64,000 nucleotides of DNA from Alistipes sp. (GTDB lineage Bacteria > Bacteroidota > Bacteroidia > Bacteroidales > Rikenellaceae). Both the position numbers and the translations under genes were made by a program. Positions 37,111 to 46,828 of this stretch are shown here, piece by piece (position 1 is the first letter of the stretch; every line of letters starts with the position of its first letter). The DNA is taken from contig JAGBFA010000011.1 of NCBI GenBank assembly GCA_017936685.1, forward strand, positions 150,813 through 214,812, in the 5' to 3' direction. The notes under the pieces were generated by a model that searched no databases, was not told where the DNA came from, and worked only from the letters and a program-made list of their open reading frames with translations.

Positions 37111-39270
37111 TTAGCGCAGCGAACGCATCTTGCATGCCTGCTCGCGCTCTCCGGTCTCTCCGATGGCGTATGGCAGCGTGCGCGCCTCATCGGCCGCGGG
37201 AGCGAAAGTCGTGTCGGCATCGACCAGTATGCGGTGCGGTCTGCGCTCGGCGTATTTCGGCTTCAGCGGTGCGCGCATCACCGATGCGGTCTGCGAGGCG
37301 ATGAACTCCTCGGCGGGCGAAGCGTCGGCCTTCGAGAGCATGACACCTGCCATCACGCCGTGACCCAATGTGCCGTTGGCGTCCTTGGCCATGGCAGCGA
37401 ATGTGTACTGCGTGTCGTAAGACATGACGTAGGCACCCGAGCGGCTGTCGTACTGCACGTTGTCGGGGTTGCCCATGTCGTAGCCGTAGGTGATGAGCAT
37501 CATCTCGACCCAATCGTCGTCAGCCCACGACAACCAGTCGTCGCAATAGAAGTTCGAATACCAGTGGGCGGCCGTTGCGTTAGGCTCGATACGGTAGGTG
37601 AGCAGTGCCATGCCTGCCAGCTGGCCGTATTTGCCGGGGTCGATGGCGGCAAGAGCGTCACCGTCGTAGTGGGGTCCCTGAATGAACTCGACCAATGCGT
37701 CGCTGATGATGTGCTCGGGCGTGGTGAAGACCTCGCTGACGAAGCCCTTGATGGCTGCCGCCTCGCCCGTCTCCATGTTGACGCTCATGGCATATACTAT
37801 GTAAGAGGTCTCGGGTTCGAGATTGCTGTATGTGTACTGCTGGCGGCCGATGATGCCCATTTCGGCCAGATACTCGGCCTTCGTCATGCCGAAATAGTCG
37901 GCTCCCCATGCGATGGCCTCGTCCATAAGCTGCTTGACGGCCGCATCGACGCTGCCTGCCGACTGCAATGCCTCCTGGTATGTGCTTGCCTCGATGATAT
38001 CCGAGTAGTAGTAGACGGCCGAAGAGCCGGTGGTGGTGACGGTGGCCGAATTGTAGGTCATGTTGTCTACCGAGATGGTGACGCTGAGCTTTTCGGGATC
38101 GCCGTCGGCCGAGAGCGTGTGTATCTTCTCCTTGACCAGAGCTGTGGTCGGGGCATCGTCCCAGCCGAAGACGAGGATATAGTAGTCGGTGTCGGGTTTG
38201 AGATTGTCGACATCGCCGAGCCACGAGGTGCCGTACGTCAGAAACTGGTCGAGCACTTCGTTGTTCTTGTAGATGCTGGCTACCTGCCACATGATCTCCT
38301 CGTCGGAAGCGAGCATGTCGCACTGGTCGGCCGGCTGTACGCTCCACAGGTAGGGATCTTCGTTGGTGGCGTTGATCGTGGCGGTGAAGCCTGCGAACGA
38401 GAGTGTTTCGAGCGAGATGCTCAGTACGTTGTCCGACGGTGTTACCGGTGTGGTGGTCACCTCCAATATCTCGGGTGCGGTGTTTACTCTGAACTCCTCG
38501 TTGATGCCGATGGCAAAGGCGTAGTATTTCTGTCCGGGCAGCAGATCGTCGCGCGTGAAGGTATCGGTGCCGCAGCTGCCGAGATTGTCGAATATGTCTT
38601 TGCGCGAGGCTCCTCTGTCGAGGTAGTAGTTAACCAACCACTCCACCTGAGCAGCGAATGCCGAGTCGTTGCCGCCGAAAGTCTGGTACGACTCCTCGTC
38701 GATGATGTTCAGAAAGAAGTTGGCAGTGGCGGGATCGGCCGTAGCGGTAATGGTGCACGAGGTCTTGGTCAGTTCGTCGACCTTGATCGAGAACGAGGCA
38801 TCGGCCTGCTCGACGGCCTGGGTGCGGAACTCCGAACGATAGACCTTGGTCGTAGGCACTCCTTCGAGCGACAGACCGTAGACGTAGAGCGTGTAGTCGG
38901 TGTCGGGACGAAGTTCGCCCTGTCTCTCGTCGAGATCGCCCTTGTAGAGATTCTCGGCCAGCCACGCTCCCAGATCTTTGCCCTCGTTGTCGGCCGCTTC
39001 GATGAAGAAGAGCAGGTCGTCCTGTATAAGCTCCGTATCGGAGTTAAACTCGGCTATCTGCTCGCTCGGAGACATCATGGCCACGTATGTCATCTCCTTT
39101 TCTTGGGGCGATACGCAGAAGTGACACTCCGTTTGCGTGATGCCGTCGACGGTCAGCGTGAAATCGGTATCGGGCAGGGGATCGGGAGTCGGTTCCGCAG
39201 TCTGATCGTTGTCGCAAGCGAACGACAATACGCCCGCAGCCAGTACCATAAGAACATGTTTGAAATTCAT
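37111..39270 (-). CDS. Large surface lipoprotein with repeated Fn3-like modules
   Basis: A 719-residue lipoprotein (lipobox LSFAC, Cys19) of unknown function. After a short TEPTPDPLPD spacer there are at least four similar modules of about 110-140 residues. Each ends with a strand-turn motif of the fibronectin-III type: LRPDTDYTLYVYGLS, LLPGQKYYAFAIGIN, LKPDTDYYILVFGWD and LEPETSYIVYAMSVN. Each module begins with a strand such as KVDELTKTSCTITATA or SVDNMTYNSATVTTT. The C-terminal part (YSNFYCDDWLSWADDDW and following) is unrelated, and the last 50 residues are basic. It is single-gene, with a TATATTTG box at 39355-39362. An adhesin or glycan-binding role is plausible but inferred. Confidence 0.85.
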   Translation of the reverse strand: MNFKHVLMVLAAGVLSFACDNDQTAEPTPDPLPDTDFTLTVDGITQTECHFCVSPQEKEMTYVAMMSPSEQIAEFNSDTELIQDDLLFFIEAADNEGKDLGAWLAENLYKGDLDERQGELRPDTDYTLYVYGLSLEGVPTTKVYRSEFRTQAVEQADASFSIKVDELTKTSCTITATADPATANFFLNIIDEESYQTFGGNDSAFAAQVEWLVNYYLDRGASRKDIFDNLGSCGTDTFTRDDLLPGQKYYAFAIGINEEFRVNTAPEILEVTTTPVTPSDNVLSISLETLSFAGFTATINATNEDPYLWSVQPADQCDMLASDEEIMWQVASIYKNNEVLDQFLTYGTSWLGDVDNLKPDTDYYILVFGWDDAPTTALVKEKIHTLSADGDPEKLSVTISVDNMTYNSATVTTTGSSAVYYYSDIIEASTYQEALQSAGSVDAAVKQLMDEAIAWGADYFGMTKAEYLAEMGIIGRQQYTYSNLEPETSYIVYAMSVNMETGEAAAIKGFVSEVFTTPEHIISDALVEFIQGPHYDGDALAAIDPGKYGQLAGMALLTYRIEPNATAAHWYSNFYCDDWLSWADDDWVEMMLITYGYDMGNPDNVQYDSRSGAYVMSYDTQYTFAAMAKDANGTLGHGVMAGVMLSKADASPAEEFIASQTASVMRAPLKPKYAERRPHRILVDADTTFAPAADEARTLPYAIGETGEREQACKMRSLR

Positions 39271-39354
39271 AAAAGAAAGATTTAAGTTAATTGCTACCGT
39301 CGACTAATAATGTTATATATTTCCGATGCGCTATCGACGAGACGCACCGTCATA

Positions 39355-39362
39355 CAAATATA
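39355..39362 (-). promoter_or_regulatory. -7 element of the Fn3-like lipoprotein gene
   Basis: TATATTTG on the minus strand, 84 nt upstream of the start; no TTG at standard spacing. Confidence 0.4.
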
Positions 39363-39529
39363 GCATAAAAAAACTCTTCCCATAATATTTTTCTTGTAAT
39401 TCGTTCGCAGAAGAGGGAAAAAGTGGCTTTTTGTTCGACATAAATGTCCGTCAGGGGAAACCGACAATACTGCGGCGGGAGAATTTTCTATTCCGGCCGG
39501 CAGGCTCCTGCATGCCGAACTGCCCATCT

Positions 39530-39660
39530 CTGCCTGCGAGACTACCTCGGTCGCAACTGCGTTGCTCCTCGGAGTGACAGCGACTTGTCATTCTGAGCGT
39601 GAGCGAAGAATCTGTGCGCGACGATTTCCTCCGCTCAGCATGACATACAAAGGTTTATGT
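39530..39660. repeat. Dispersed hairpin repeats
   Basis: The gap 39271-39731 has no gene. It holds a minus-strand constant-flank element with stem GCAAC/GTTGC (39553-39565) and a GNRA hairpin with GTGA loop (39591-39610). The rest carries nothing I can name beyond the promoter element at 39355. Confidence 0.8.
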
Positions 39661-39731
39661 GATTGCAGAGCGGAGTGCCGAAACATGAATTTCGGCACCC
39701 CGCTCTGCGGTACGTATCGTCATCGGAAAGG

Positions 39732-41330
39732 CTATTCGTAGATCAGTTCCAGATCGTCGATGATCATGCGGCTGTCGGTGCTGCCGGTGAAGTAGTCGCC
39801 CCAGCGCGAGGCCGAGCAGACGATGATAAGATGCGTGGGTCGGCGCGAGGTGGATACATATTTGAGCGGTATGGTGAACTCCGTCCACTCCTCGACGCTC
39901 TCTGAGAGAATCCACTCGCCGTAGCCTATAACGGCCGGCGAAGCCGATGAGAAGAAGGTGCCCGTATCGCGCGTGTCGATCCTCACGGGACTCTCCTCGT
40001 CGCCGCCGTACTCGGCGGCCGTCCAGTCGCCCACGGCGATGTATATGGCACCGTTGTCGGGATCACCGCTTTGGAGCGGCAGGTCGGCAGGCGACGAACC
40101 CACGCGGTTGATGTCGCCGCGGTGGTAGCGGACATATCCGTGCAGTGCCGTGGGGTGACCCTCGTAGGGGCGGCCGAAGTGCACTATGCCGTTGGTGCCG
40201 ATGGTCTGTGCGAAGCGGCCGAGGAAGAGGTTGCCTGCGGCGAACTTGCCTATGCCGGCCATGTTGGGATACATCGATTGCAGCGATGCCGAGGTCGTGC
40301 CGTCGGATCCGGGACGCGGTTCCGAAAGCGGTGTGGTGAGGTTGAACTGGTCGCCCAGAGTGGTGGCACCCGGGTTGCCCGTGCCCCAGTAGGGTGCGCC
40401 TTCTAAATAGGGGAAGTAGCTCTTGCCTATTTTAGCCCACTGCTCCATGCCGCCGTTCTCCAATACGGGTGCTGCCTCGGTGGTAACGCTCTGCACCGGC
40501 GTGAGATTGTCGTCGGAGTAGGCCACAACCTCGTATTGCGATTCGGGTTTGAGCCCTGTGATGCGTGCGCTGAACCGTCCGCCGTCGGCCTTCACCTCGT
40601 CGGCTTCGATCCAATCCTCGGAGCCTTGTTCGCGATAGCGGAAACCGAGATCGGCACCGCTGCGTCCCGAGGCGTAGAGCCAGATGCTGCGCGCCCACGC
40701 ATCGACCGAGGTGAACTCCACCTCCACTTCGGTCTTGACCACTTTCAGCGTCCACATCTCGGTGATGTCGAAGTAGCTCACGTCGATATGATGCACCGTA
40801 TCCTCGAACGAGGTGAACGACGAGGGATCGGGCGAGTAGGTCGAGATATCTTTCGGCGCGAGTTTGAGCTGCGTTATATGTATGTCGCTCAGATCGGTAT
40901 CCATCGGCACGTAGGCCGTGGCGATGTGGCTGTCGACATCGATCTCGGCCGCGCCGATCTGGTTGTCGACGCTGAAATAGCGTTCGATAGTCTGCTCGGC
41001 CGTGATAGTCCACTCGACGCTCTGGTAGAGCGACAGCGTGACATAGAGCGGTGTGCGCAGGTCGAAGGTACCGGGGAATGCCACGCTCGACTCCGCGCCC
41101 TCGGTCAGCTCCACGGCCTTGATCTGCACGGCGCGTATGTCGGTTGTCTCCTCCAAGCGCAGCGTGACGCTGTGCCGCCCGGGATCTATCTCGGGTGCGG
41201 AGAGCAGCCCGTCGGCTTCGAGCGACAGAAAGTCGAGCTTGATCACGGGATAGGGTATGTCGTTCTCGATGCAGCCGCCGAGCGCGACCGTCGAGAGCAG
41301 CGATATCAAAAGCGCGTATATTCGTCTCAT
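39732..41330 (-). CDS. PCMD-domain lipoprotein (last gene of surface operon)
   Basis: A 532-residue lipoprotein (lipobox VALGGC, Cys20). The N-terminal half holds beta-sandwich repeats (EADGLLSAPEIDPGRHSVTLRLEE and a later ITGLKPESQYEVVAYSDD). The C-terminal ~240 residues are a PCMD domain (putative carbohydrate metabolism domain): it begins NGGMEQWAKIGKSYFPY, has GIGKFAAGNLFLGRFAQ and ends GDYFTGSTDSRMIIDDLELIYE. The same domain ends the lipoprotein at 43080-45125, with segment-by-segment similarity. Probably a carbohydrate-binding jelly roll on the cell surface. It is 3 bp after the preceding barrel gene, making it the promoter-distal member of a seven-gene operon. Confidence 0.88.
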   Translation of the reverse strand: MRRIYALLISLLSTVALGGCIENDIPYPVIKLDFLSLEADGLLSAPEIDPGRHSVTLRLEETTDIRAVQIKAVELTEGAESSVAFPGTFDLRTPLYVTLSLYQSVEWTITAEQTIERYFSVDNQIGAAEIDVDSHIATAYVPMDTDLSDIHITQLKLAPKDISTYSPDPSSFTSFEDTVHHIDVSYFDITEMWTLKVVKTEVEVEFTSVDAWARSIWLYASGRSGADLGFRYREQGSEDWIEADEVKADGGRFSARITGLKPESQYEVVAYSDDNLTPVQSVTTEAAPVLENGGMEQWAKIGKSYFPYLEGAPYWGTGNPGATTLGDQFNLTTPLSEPRPGSDGTTSASLQSMYPNMAGIGKFAAGNLFLGRFAQTIGTNGIVHFGRPYEGHPTALHGYVRYHRGDINRVGSSPADLPLQSGDPDNGAIYIAVGDWTAAEYGGDEESPVRIDTRDTGTFFSSASPAVIGYGEWILSESVEEWTEFTIPLKYVSTSRRPTHLIIVCSASRWGDYFTGSTDSRMIIDDLELIYE

Positions 41331-41333
41331 CGT

Positions 41334-42155
41334 CTAACTCTTCTTCTTGTTCCACAGGTGTACGACCATGCCGATGTTGATGTCGGCGAGGTTGAATTTG
41401 AAGCGCAGTCCCGAGCGCGAACGGCTGCCCGTGTGTTCGCCAAGCTCGTCGCTCTGACGTATCTTGTTGTAGTACAATCCGCCCAGACCGAACGAGACGG
41501 TGGTGCAGACGTTGGGGAAGATGTACACGGCTATGCCCGGATTGAAATTCAGTCGGAAGCCGGTCGAGCGGCTGCGCGAGAATTTGCGTGCGTTGTCGCT
41601 GATGTAGGAGAAGTCCATGGTGCCGGTGCGTGCCTGCAACTCCCACTCGGCGAAGAAGCTGATGCGCCCCTTCTGATCCAATCCGGCGTAGGTGCGGTGG
41701 AAGAGCGACCATGCGTAGCTCTGGCTGCGCAGCGACATGTTGTCGAGCGAGAACGACAGGTCGTTCTGTTCGCCCAGATTCAAGCCGATGTTGCCCAGCT
41801 CGCCGTTGACGAACTGATAGCCGAACCTCACGCCCACGACGTGGTTGTCGCGGTAGGCATAGCCTACGAAGGGGTTGACCGTAGTCATGGTGCCTTTGAG
41901 GTTTATGTCGTCGAATATGAGCATCAGCTCCGTGTCTTCGGCCTTGATGGTGCCGTAGGAGGCCGTCAGGCCGATGAGCACTTCACCTCGGTACACGCTC
42001 TTGATCTTGTCTATCTCTCGGTCTATGCGTCGTTTCATCGGCAAAAAGTGTCCGCGTTCGATCTTCACGGTTGTCGAGTCGGTCCCTTTATATTGAGCCG
42101 CACTCTCCGATATGGTAAACGCCGAAGCGAGCAGTAATAGTATCAGTCTTTTCAT
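41334..42155 (-). CDS. Outer-membrane beta-barrel-like protein, paralogue 2
   Basis: A 273-residue exported protein: signal peptide at residues 1-20 (MKRLILLLLASAFTISESAA), a helical, charged stretch (FLPMKRRIDREIDKIKSVYRGE), then about ten amphipathic strands separated by short polar turns (YGTIKAEDTELMLIFDDINL, NPFVGYAYRDNHVVGVRFGYQF, GRISFFAEWELQARTG, NPGIAVYIFPNVCTTVSFGLGGLYYNK, FKFNLADINIGMVVHLWNKKK). This alternation is typical of small outer-membrane barrels. Similar in layout and length to its upstream neighbour (42167-43069); the two look like distant paralogues, 11 bp apart. The start at 42155 gives the signal peptide; a longer open frame does not. Confidence 0.8.
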   Translation of the reverse strand: MKRLILLLLASAFTISESAAQYKGTDSTTVKIERGHFLPMKRRIDREIDKIKSVYRGEVLIGLTASYGTIKAEDTELMLIFDDINLKGTMTTVNPFVGYAYRDNHVVGVRFGYQFVNGELGNIGLNLGEQNDLSFSLDNMSLRSQSYAWSLFHRTYAGLDQKGRISFFAEWELQARTGTMDFSYISDNARKFSRSRSTGFRLNFNPGIAVYIFPNVCTTVSFGLGGLYYNKIRQSDELGEHTGSRSRSGLRFKFNLADINIGMVVHLWNKKKS

Positions 42156-42166
42156 AGCCTCGCGTT

Positions 42167-43069
42167 TTACAGGTAGAACGATGCGCCGAAGCCTATCGAC
42201 AACAGGTTGACCTTGAAATTCATAGTGCTCGTCTTCACGTGGCCTATCTCCACCTGGTTGTGTATCTGTTTGGTGTGCTCGTAGGCTATGCCGAATACGC
42301 CGATACTGATCTCGAAGGCCATGTTGTTGGTGGCGAAAGCCACGATGCCGGGTTGCAGGCCTATCGAGGTGCCGAAGTGGTTGGCATAGGTGCCGCGGTA
42401 CTTCTGGAAGCCGTCCACCACGCCGTCTTCCGACACGATGGTGGATTGCCCGCCCGAGAAGCAGAGTTGTATCTCGGTGAATATGGCGAAGCGGTTGGAG
42501 TGGCCTATGGGTATATACTGCCGCCAGAACAGGGCACCCGTGTACTCCTGCTTGATCTGGTGCATGTAGTCGACGCTGATGTTGACACCCGAGTCCTCCT
42601 CGCCGAATTTCAGAGAGGCATTGTCCATGTTGAGCATCGTGCGGCCGTAGATGAACCTGATGCCCACGGCCATGTTGTCCTTGGGCGATATGGCTATCAT
42701 GGGGCTGACGTTGACCGTGTAGCCCTCGGAGGTGATGCCCTCGACCATTAGCAGCTTGTAGTCGTTGTTGCGGTGGGTCGAGTAGGAGGCCGAGCCGCCG
42801 AATATCCATTGTCCCTTGGGTACGAAGATGTTGGTGCTGCTGAATCCTCGCTGGTCGCGTGCGTCGCCCGCAGAAGGCTCCGCTGTACGGGCCGTCGGGT
42901 CGGCAGCTGCCGTCTCGTCTTCTGCTGCGGCATCTTCATCTCCCTCTGCCGCACGCTCCGCAGCAGGCATTGCCGCTGACGATTGCTCCGCCGCGTAGTC
43001 ATGCTGCTGCGCCGCGACCGTGAGGGTCGCGGCGAACAGAGCAATCAGCGTAGTGGTTAACTTCTGCAT
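42167..43069 (-). CDS. Outer-membrane beta-barrel-like protein, paralogue 1
   Basis: A 300-residue exported protein: signal peptide at residues 1-19 (ending VAAQ), a 55-residue acidic Ala/Glu/Asp-rich linker (AAEGDEDAAAEDETAAADP), then a predicted barrel (PKGQWIFGGSASYSTHRNNDY, NVSPMIAISPKDNMAVGIRFIYG, NRFAIFTEIQLCFSGG, GLQPGIVAFATNNMAFEISIGVFGIAYE) ending in SIGFGASFYL, a terminal aromatic strand typical of barrel insertion signals. It sits between two PCMD-bearing lipoprotein genes. The acidic linker suggests a periplasmic or surface spacer. A transport or anchoring role for the operon lipoproteins is inferred. Confidence 0.8.
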   Translation of the reverse strand: MQKLTTTLIALFAATLTVAAQQHDYAAEQSSAAMPAAERAAEGDEDAAAEDETAAADPTARTAEPSAGDARDQRGFSSTNIFVPKGQWIFGGSASYSTHRNNDYKLLMVEGITSEGYTVNVSPMIAISPKDNMAVGIRFIYGRTMLNMDNASLKFGEEDSGVNISVDYMHQIKQEYTGALFWRQYIPIGHSNRFAIFTEIQLCFSGGQSTIVSEDGVVDGFQKYRGTYANHFGTSIGLQPGIVAFATNNMAFEISIGVFGIAYEHTKQIHNQVEIGHVKTSTMNFKVNLLSIGFGASFYL

Positions 43070-43079
43070 CGGCAGGTGG

Positions 43080-45125
43080 TTAATATATCAGTTTTATGTC
43101 GTCGACATACATATACGAATCGGTCGATCCGCAGAAGTAGTCGCCGTAGGCACTGGCCGCGAACGATATCATGATGTAGTTGGGACGCTCGTCGCTTACG
43201 TAGGTCAGCTCGATGGTGCGCTCGTACCACTCCGTGGCAGCCTCCTGCGTGCGGAATACGCCGTAGGCCACGACGCCCGGCTCCTTGTCGAGGTTCTCCA
43301 CGTCGAGGAACGTATTTTCGATGTCGCTCGTGTCGACTCGGCGCGGCTTCGTCCAGTTGGCCAGTATGATGACGGCCTGGTTTATGTCGGTGCCGCTGGC
43401 GGGCTTGCCGCTGTTGTAGTTGATCTGTCCGGGGTTGTTCTTCAACCAGAACGAGAGCGCACGCGGTTTGGCCGTGTAGGTGAACGGACGGCCGAAGTCG
43501 ACCATACCGTTCATGCCGCTCATCGAGAACTCGCCGATGAAGAGGTTGCCTGCGGCGAACTTGCCCAGCGAGCCGATACCGGCGAACAGCGATTGCAGCT
43601 TAGCCGAAGTGGTGCCCTCCGATCCGGCGTGAACGTCGGTCTCGGGTGTGGTGAGGTTGTCGCCTACCGTGGTCGAACCCTCGTTGCCGGTCTTCCAGAA
43701 AGCGGCCTCGCCGTCGGCGTAGGGGAAGTATGCCTTGCCGGGCTTCGACCACGACTCCATGCCGCCGTTGGGGATCTGCGCTCCGTCGGGTGTGGCCAGT
43801 TGCAATGCGGCTCCCGTCTGCGTCTGGCCGATGAGCAGACGGTATTCGTACTGCTTGCCTGCGAAGAAGTCGCCGCCCGTAGCGGTGTAGGTGTCGGCTG
43901 CCGTGCGCACCGCCTCGACGCTCTTCCACTCGCCGCCCTGCTCGCGATAGGCGATGGTGCAGCTTGCAGCCGATGCCGAGTCGAATACGGTTGCGGAGAA
44001 TGTCGCCGTGCAGTCCCACAGATCGTAGTTTGCGGGCAGCAGAGGATTGATACCCTGGGTCACATATACCACCTCCTGCTCGGCCTTGCCGCCGTCGGCG
44101 TCCTTGATGCCGAATGTCAGCGTGTGGCTGCCGCCGCACAATGCGGCGAAGAACTCGTCGCTCAGAGCCACGCTTATGTTCTTGTCGTCGGTGAGGGTGA
44201 CGGCGATGCCCGCGTGACTGCCCGAGAGCAGATCGTAGGTCTGTCCGTCTACGCTTATTTTAAGCTCGGAGATGGTTGCCTGTGCCGATATGACGTATCG
44301 CCGCTGGCCGCCTGCGTAACGATACTCTTCGCTAAGATCGAAGCCGTCGCCGAGGATCGTCGGGTCGGGACTGAACGATATGTGGTCGTAGAACTCCTCG
44401 ACCGACTCGTCGACCGTGGCGGTGATCGAGAGCATACCGTCGGCATCTTTCGAGTACTTGAACTTTACGGTATAGCGTGCGCCCGGCTTCACGTCGGCTA
44501 TTACGCCCGACTTGTTTATTGCTCCCTCGACGGGGTGGGTGCCCTCGAAACGCCATGCCAACGAGGTCTCGCCCTCGGGCATGACGAAGTAGCCCTCGCC
44601 GCTCGCATCGAACGTCAGATGGGGTGTGCCCTCCGCGGCGATCGTCTCCTTGTCGCAGCTCTCGCCCACGGCAACCGTGGCCGAATAGCCGCTCTCCAAC
44701 TTCTCGGCTATGGTGGCATCGTAGTCGACGGCGACGATTGTCGACAGCAGCGGGCAGTTGACCGTAACGGCGGTCACCTGGCCTGCCGTAACCGCAAACT
44801 CCTTCTCGCCGCGGAAGCTCTTGCTGCTCTTCGAGGCCGGACGTTTCTCGCCCGCCTCCACCGTCACGCAGTAGTTGTCGGCCAGCAGAGCCAGATAGCC
44901 CGGTATGTCCGCAAGCGACGTATAGCGTCGTATGAGCTGACGCTCCGTGTCGGTCACGCGGTATATCTTGACCGTCAGAGGCTGGTCGGCGGCGGGTGTG
45001 CCCGCCAGTGCTACACTCATCTTCAATGCTCCACGGTCGGCCGGAAGTATAGGCTCGTCGAGGCTCTCCTTATGGCAGGAGATGGCAAGCAGAGCCAGAC
45101 AAAATATGCTGAATATCTTTCTCAT
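43080..45125 (-). CDS. DUF4493-PCMD lipoprotein
   Basis: A 681-residue lipoprotein (lipobox LLAISC, Cys17). The N-terminal ~220 residues are DUF4493-like: GALKMSVALAG, YRVTDTERQLIRRYTSLADIPGYLALLADNYCVTVEAGEK, then SFRGEKEFAVTAGQVTAVTVNCPL. The middle contains Ig-like sandwiches (ISELKISVDGQTYDLL and GGSHTLTFGIKDADG). The C-terminal PCMD domain runs from NGGMESWSKPGKAYFPY to GDYFCGSTDSYMYVDDIKLIY and closely parallels that of the gene at 39732. The start at 45125 is chosen for the lipoprotein signal over an upstream ATG at 45176 that overlaps the previous gene. Likely surface-exposed and glycan-binding. Confidence 0.88.
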   Translation of the reverse strand: MRKIFSIFCLALLAISCHKESLDEPILPADRGALKMSVALAGTPAADQPLTVKIYRVTDTERQLIRRYTSLADIPGYLALLADNYCVTVEAGEKRPASKSSKSFRGEKEFAVTAGQVTAVTVNCPLLSTIVAVDYDATIAEKLESGYSATVAVGESCDKETIAAEGTPHLTFDASGEGYFVMPEGETSLAWRFEGTHPVEGAINKSGVIADVKPGARYTVKFKYSKDADGMLSITATVDESVEEFYDHISFSPDPTILGDGFDLSEEYRYAGGQRRYVISAQATISELKISVDGQTYDLLSGSHAGIAVTLTDDKNISVALSDEFFAALCGGSHTLTFGIKDADGGKAEQEVVYVTQGINPLLPANYDLWDCTATFSATVFDSASAASCTIAYREQGGEWKSVEAVRTAADTYTATGGDFFAGKQYEYRLLIGQTQTGAALQLATPDGAQIPNGGMESWSKPGKAYFPYADGEAAFWKTGNEGSTTVGDNLTTPETDVHAGSEGTTSAKLQSLFAGIGSLGKFAAGNLFIGEFSMSGMNGMVDFGRPFTYTAKPRALSFWLKNNPGQINYNSGKPASGTDINQAVIILANWTKPRRVDTSDIENTFLDVENLDKEPGVVAYGVFRTQEAATEWYERTIELTYVSDERPNYIMISFAASAYGDYFCGSTDSYMYVDDIKLIY

Positions 45126-45142
45126 GATCTGTTCCCGTTTTA

Positions 45143-46813
45143 TTATTTGACTTCCAACTGTATGGTGCCTACGCACGGCTGGTTGTTCGAGTCGATGGCC
45201 GTAAGGCGGAAATCGGTTTTACCCGGTCCCAGTACTTTCAGCATACTCATGAAGTCCGATATGTTGAGTGTGTTCTCGTCGATGAGCGTCTTTCCGAGGA
45301 CGGCATCTCCGGTGGGGAATCCCAATCCCTCCAATGCCTCCTTGTACTCTCCCGGCTCGATTAGGTTGAGGTGGTCGGTCAATCCGACACCGACAAGAGC
45401 TTCGGGGGTGAGCACATCGGATATGATGTCGACGTAGAAGTCCTTGATGCCGGCAGGCACGGTCACGCGTATTCCCACCTGCAAGTCGTCGGTGATCTCA
45501 TAACGTTTGGTTATGTCGTGACCCACCCATACGATGCTCGCTCCCGAGCCTCCGTCGCTGCCGACTTTGACCGTGAGCGTGGCACTCGATGTGCGGCCGT
45601 TGTCGTCGGTGACCGTTATGGTATAGGTGTGCGTACCTTTGTAGTTGTGCATCAGTACGGCCTGCGATCCGAAGCGGATTTGCGTGCTGGTTGTGCCGGC
45701 GGTCATGATGGGATAACCCAACAGTTGCAGTATCGCCTTCGAGGCGGTGGGGTTGCACAGATCCTCGTTTGCAGGCAGCATATCGGTGTACTCCGAGAGG
45801 AATCGGGCGTTGTCCGAAGAGAGCGATACGACGAGCGACTTGATGGCCGACTTTGCCGTAATGTCGATCTTGATCGTACTCTTGAATGTGCCCTCCTCAT
45901 CGAACATGTCGTCGGTCAGCTGGAACGGCTCGTCGAGATTGTGATCCTGCCAGATGATCGTGGGCAGATCGTCGTCGTCGGATATGACAGGCTCGCACAT
46001 GTACGAAGCGGTGTCGAATACGATCTCCTCGTCGTAGGTCCACGTGTCGCAGGTGATGCCGATGGTGGCCGTGCCGTCGCTCGAATGCTGTATCACCACG
46101 TTGATTTTGCGCCACTGCGCAGCCTTGACATTGGGTATCTCGGCCGTCATGTTGATGTTGTCGCTCTGTCCCTTGTAGCGGCACGAGAGCGTGAGGTGCA
46201 GCGTGTTGCTGGCGGAGGTGGGGGTGAAGTATGCCGCGCGCGTCTCACCCATGGAGAATGTGGTCGAGTTGGGTTGCAGCGCGACGGTCATGGTAGTGTT
46301 GTCGGCGTCCAACTGCTCGATAAGATCGGCCGAGTAGGCAACCGTAACCTTGACGTTTTGGAGCTTGCAGACCAAATCGTCGACAGTGGTTATCTGTTTG
46401 CGCGTTATCACCACATCGCGCGAAGTGCCGTAGACGGGTGTCTCCCAGTCGACTGCGGGCATCGTGCCCGACGACATGGCCACGCGATAGACTCCGCCCG
46501 GAAGCTCGATCGGCGTAGAGGGACGCTCGCCGTAGAGAAATTCGGCTACGGTCTGGTCGGCCGAGTCGGTGACCTTGACGTTGAAGGTGTCGATGTCGGG
46601 TGCCGCGGCACGCGTTGCCGAGGCGGTGGTGCCCGACGAGATGTTCTCAGTGTCGATCATGACCGAGGCCTCCAATCCTCCCAAAGAGAGGTATCCGATA
46701 TTGTCCTTGTCGTTGTCCGGCCCGTCGCCGTATTTGGCCTTGTCCTTGTCGCAGGCTGTCGAGACGGCCGCCATGGCAGAGAGGGCTATGATGATGCGAA
46801 ATATCGATTTCAT
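45143..46813 (-). CDS. DUF4493 lipoprotein with Ig-like repeats
   Basis: A 556-residue lipoprotein (lipobox VSTAC, Cys21). The first ~260 residues are DUF4493: NIGYLSLGGLEASVMIDTEN, then FNVKVTDSADQTVAEFLYGERPSTPIELPGGVYRVAMSSG and the strand-rich part ending CDTWTYDEEIVF. Two or more Ig-like modules follow, each introduced by IIWQDHNLDEPFQLTDDM or IVWVGHDITKRYEITDDLQ, which are clearly related to each other. Spacing to neighbours is 15 and 17 bp. No catalytic motif. By family it is an exported surface protein; assembly into a fibre is possible because a fimbrillin-like gene heads the operon. Confidence 0.85.
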   Translation of the reverse strand: MKSIFRIIIALSAMAAVSTACDKDKAKYGDGPDNDKDNIGYLSLGGLEASVMIDTENISSGTTASATRAAAPDIDTFNVKVTDSADQTVAEFLYGERPSTPIELPGGVYRVAMSSGTMPAVDWETPVYGTSRDVVITRKQITTVDDLVCKLQNVKVTVAYSADLIEQLDADNTTMTVALQPNSTTFSMGETRAAYFTPTSASNTLHLTLSCRYKGQSDNINMTAEIPNVKAAQWRKINVVIQHSSDGTATIGITCDTWTYDEEIVFDTASYMCEPVISDDDDLPTIIWQDHNLDEPFQLTDDMFDEEGTFKSTIKIDITAKSAIKSLVVSLSSDNARFLSEYTDMLPANEDLCNPTASKAILQLLGYPIMTAGTTSTQIRFGSQAVLMHNYKGTHTYTITVTDDNGRTSSATLTVKVGSDGGSGASIVWVGHDITKRYEITDDLQVGIRVTVPAGIKDFYVDIISDVLTPEALVGVGLTDHLNLIEPGEYKEALEGLGFPTGDAVLGKTLIDENTLNISDFMSMLKVLGPGKTDFRLTAIDSNNQPCVGTIQLEVK

Positions 46814-46828
46814 ATTCGTAATGCGTTT

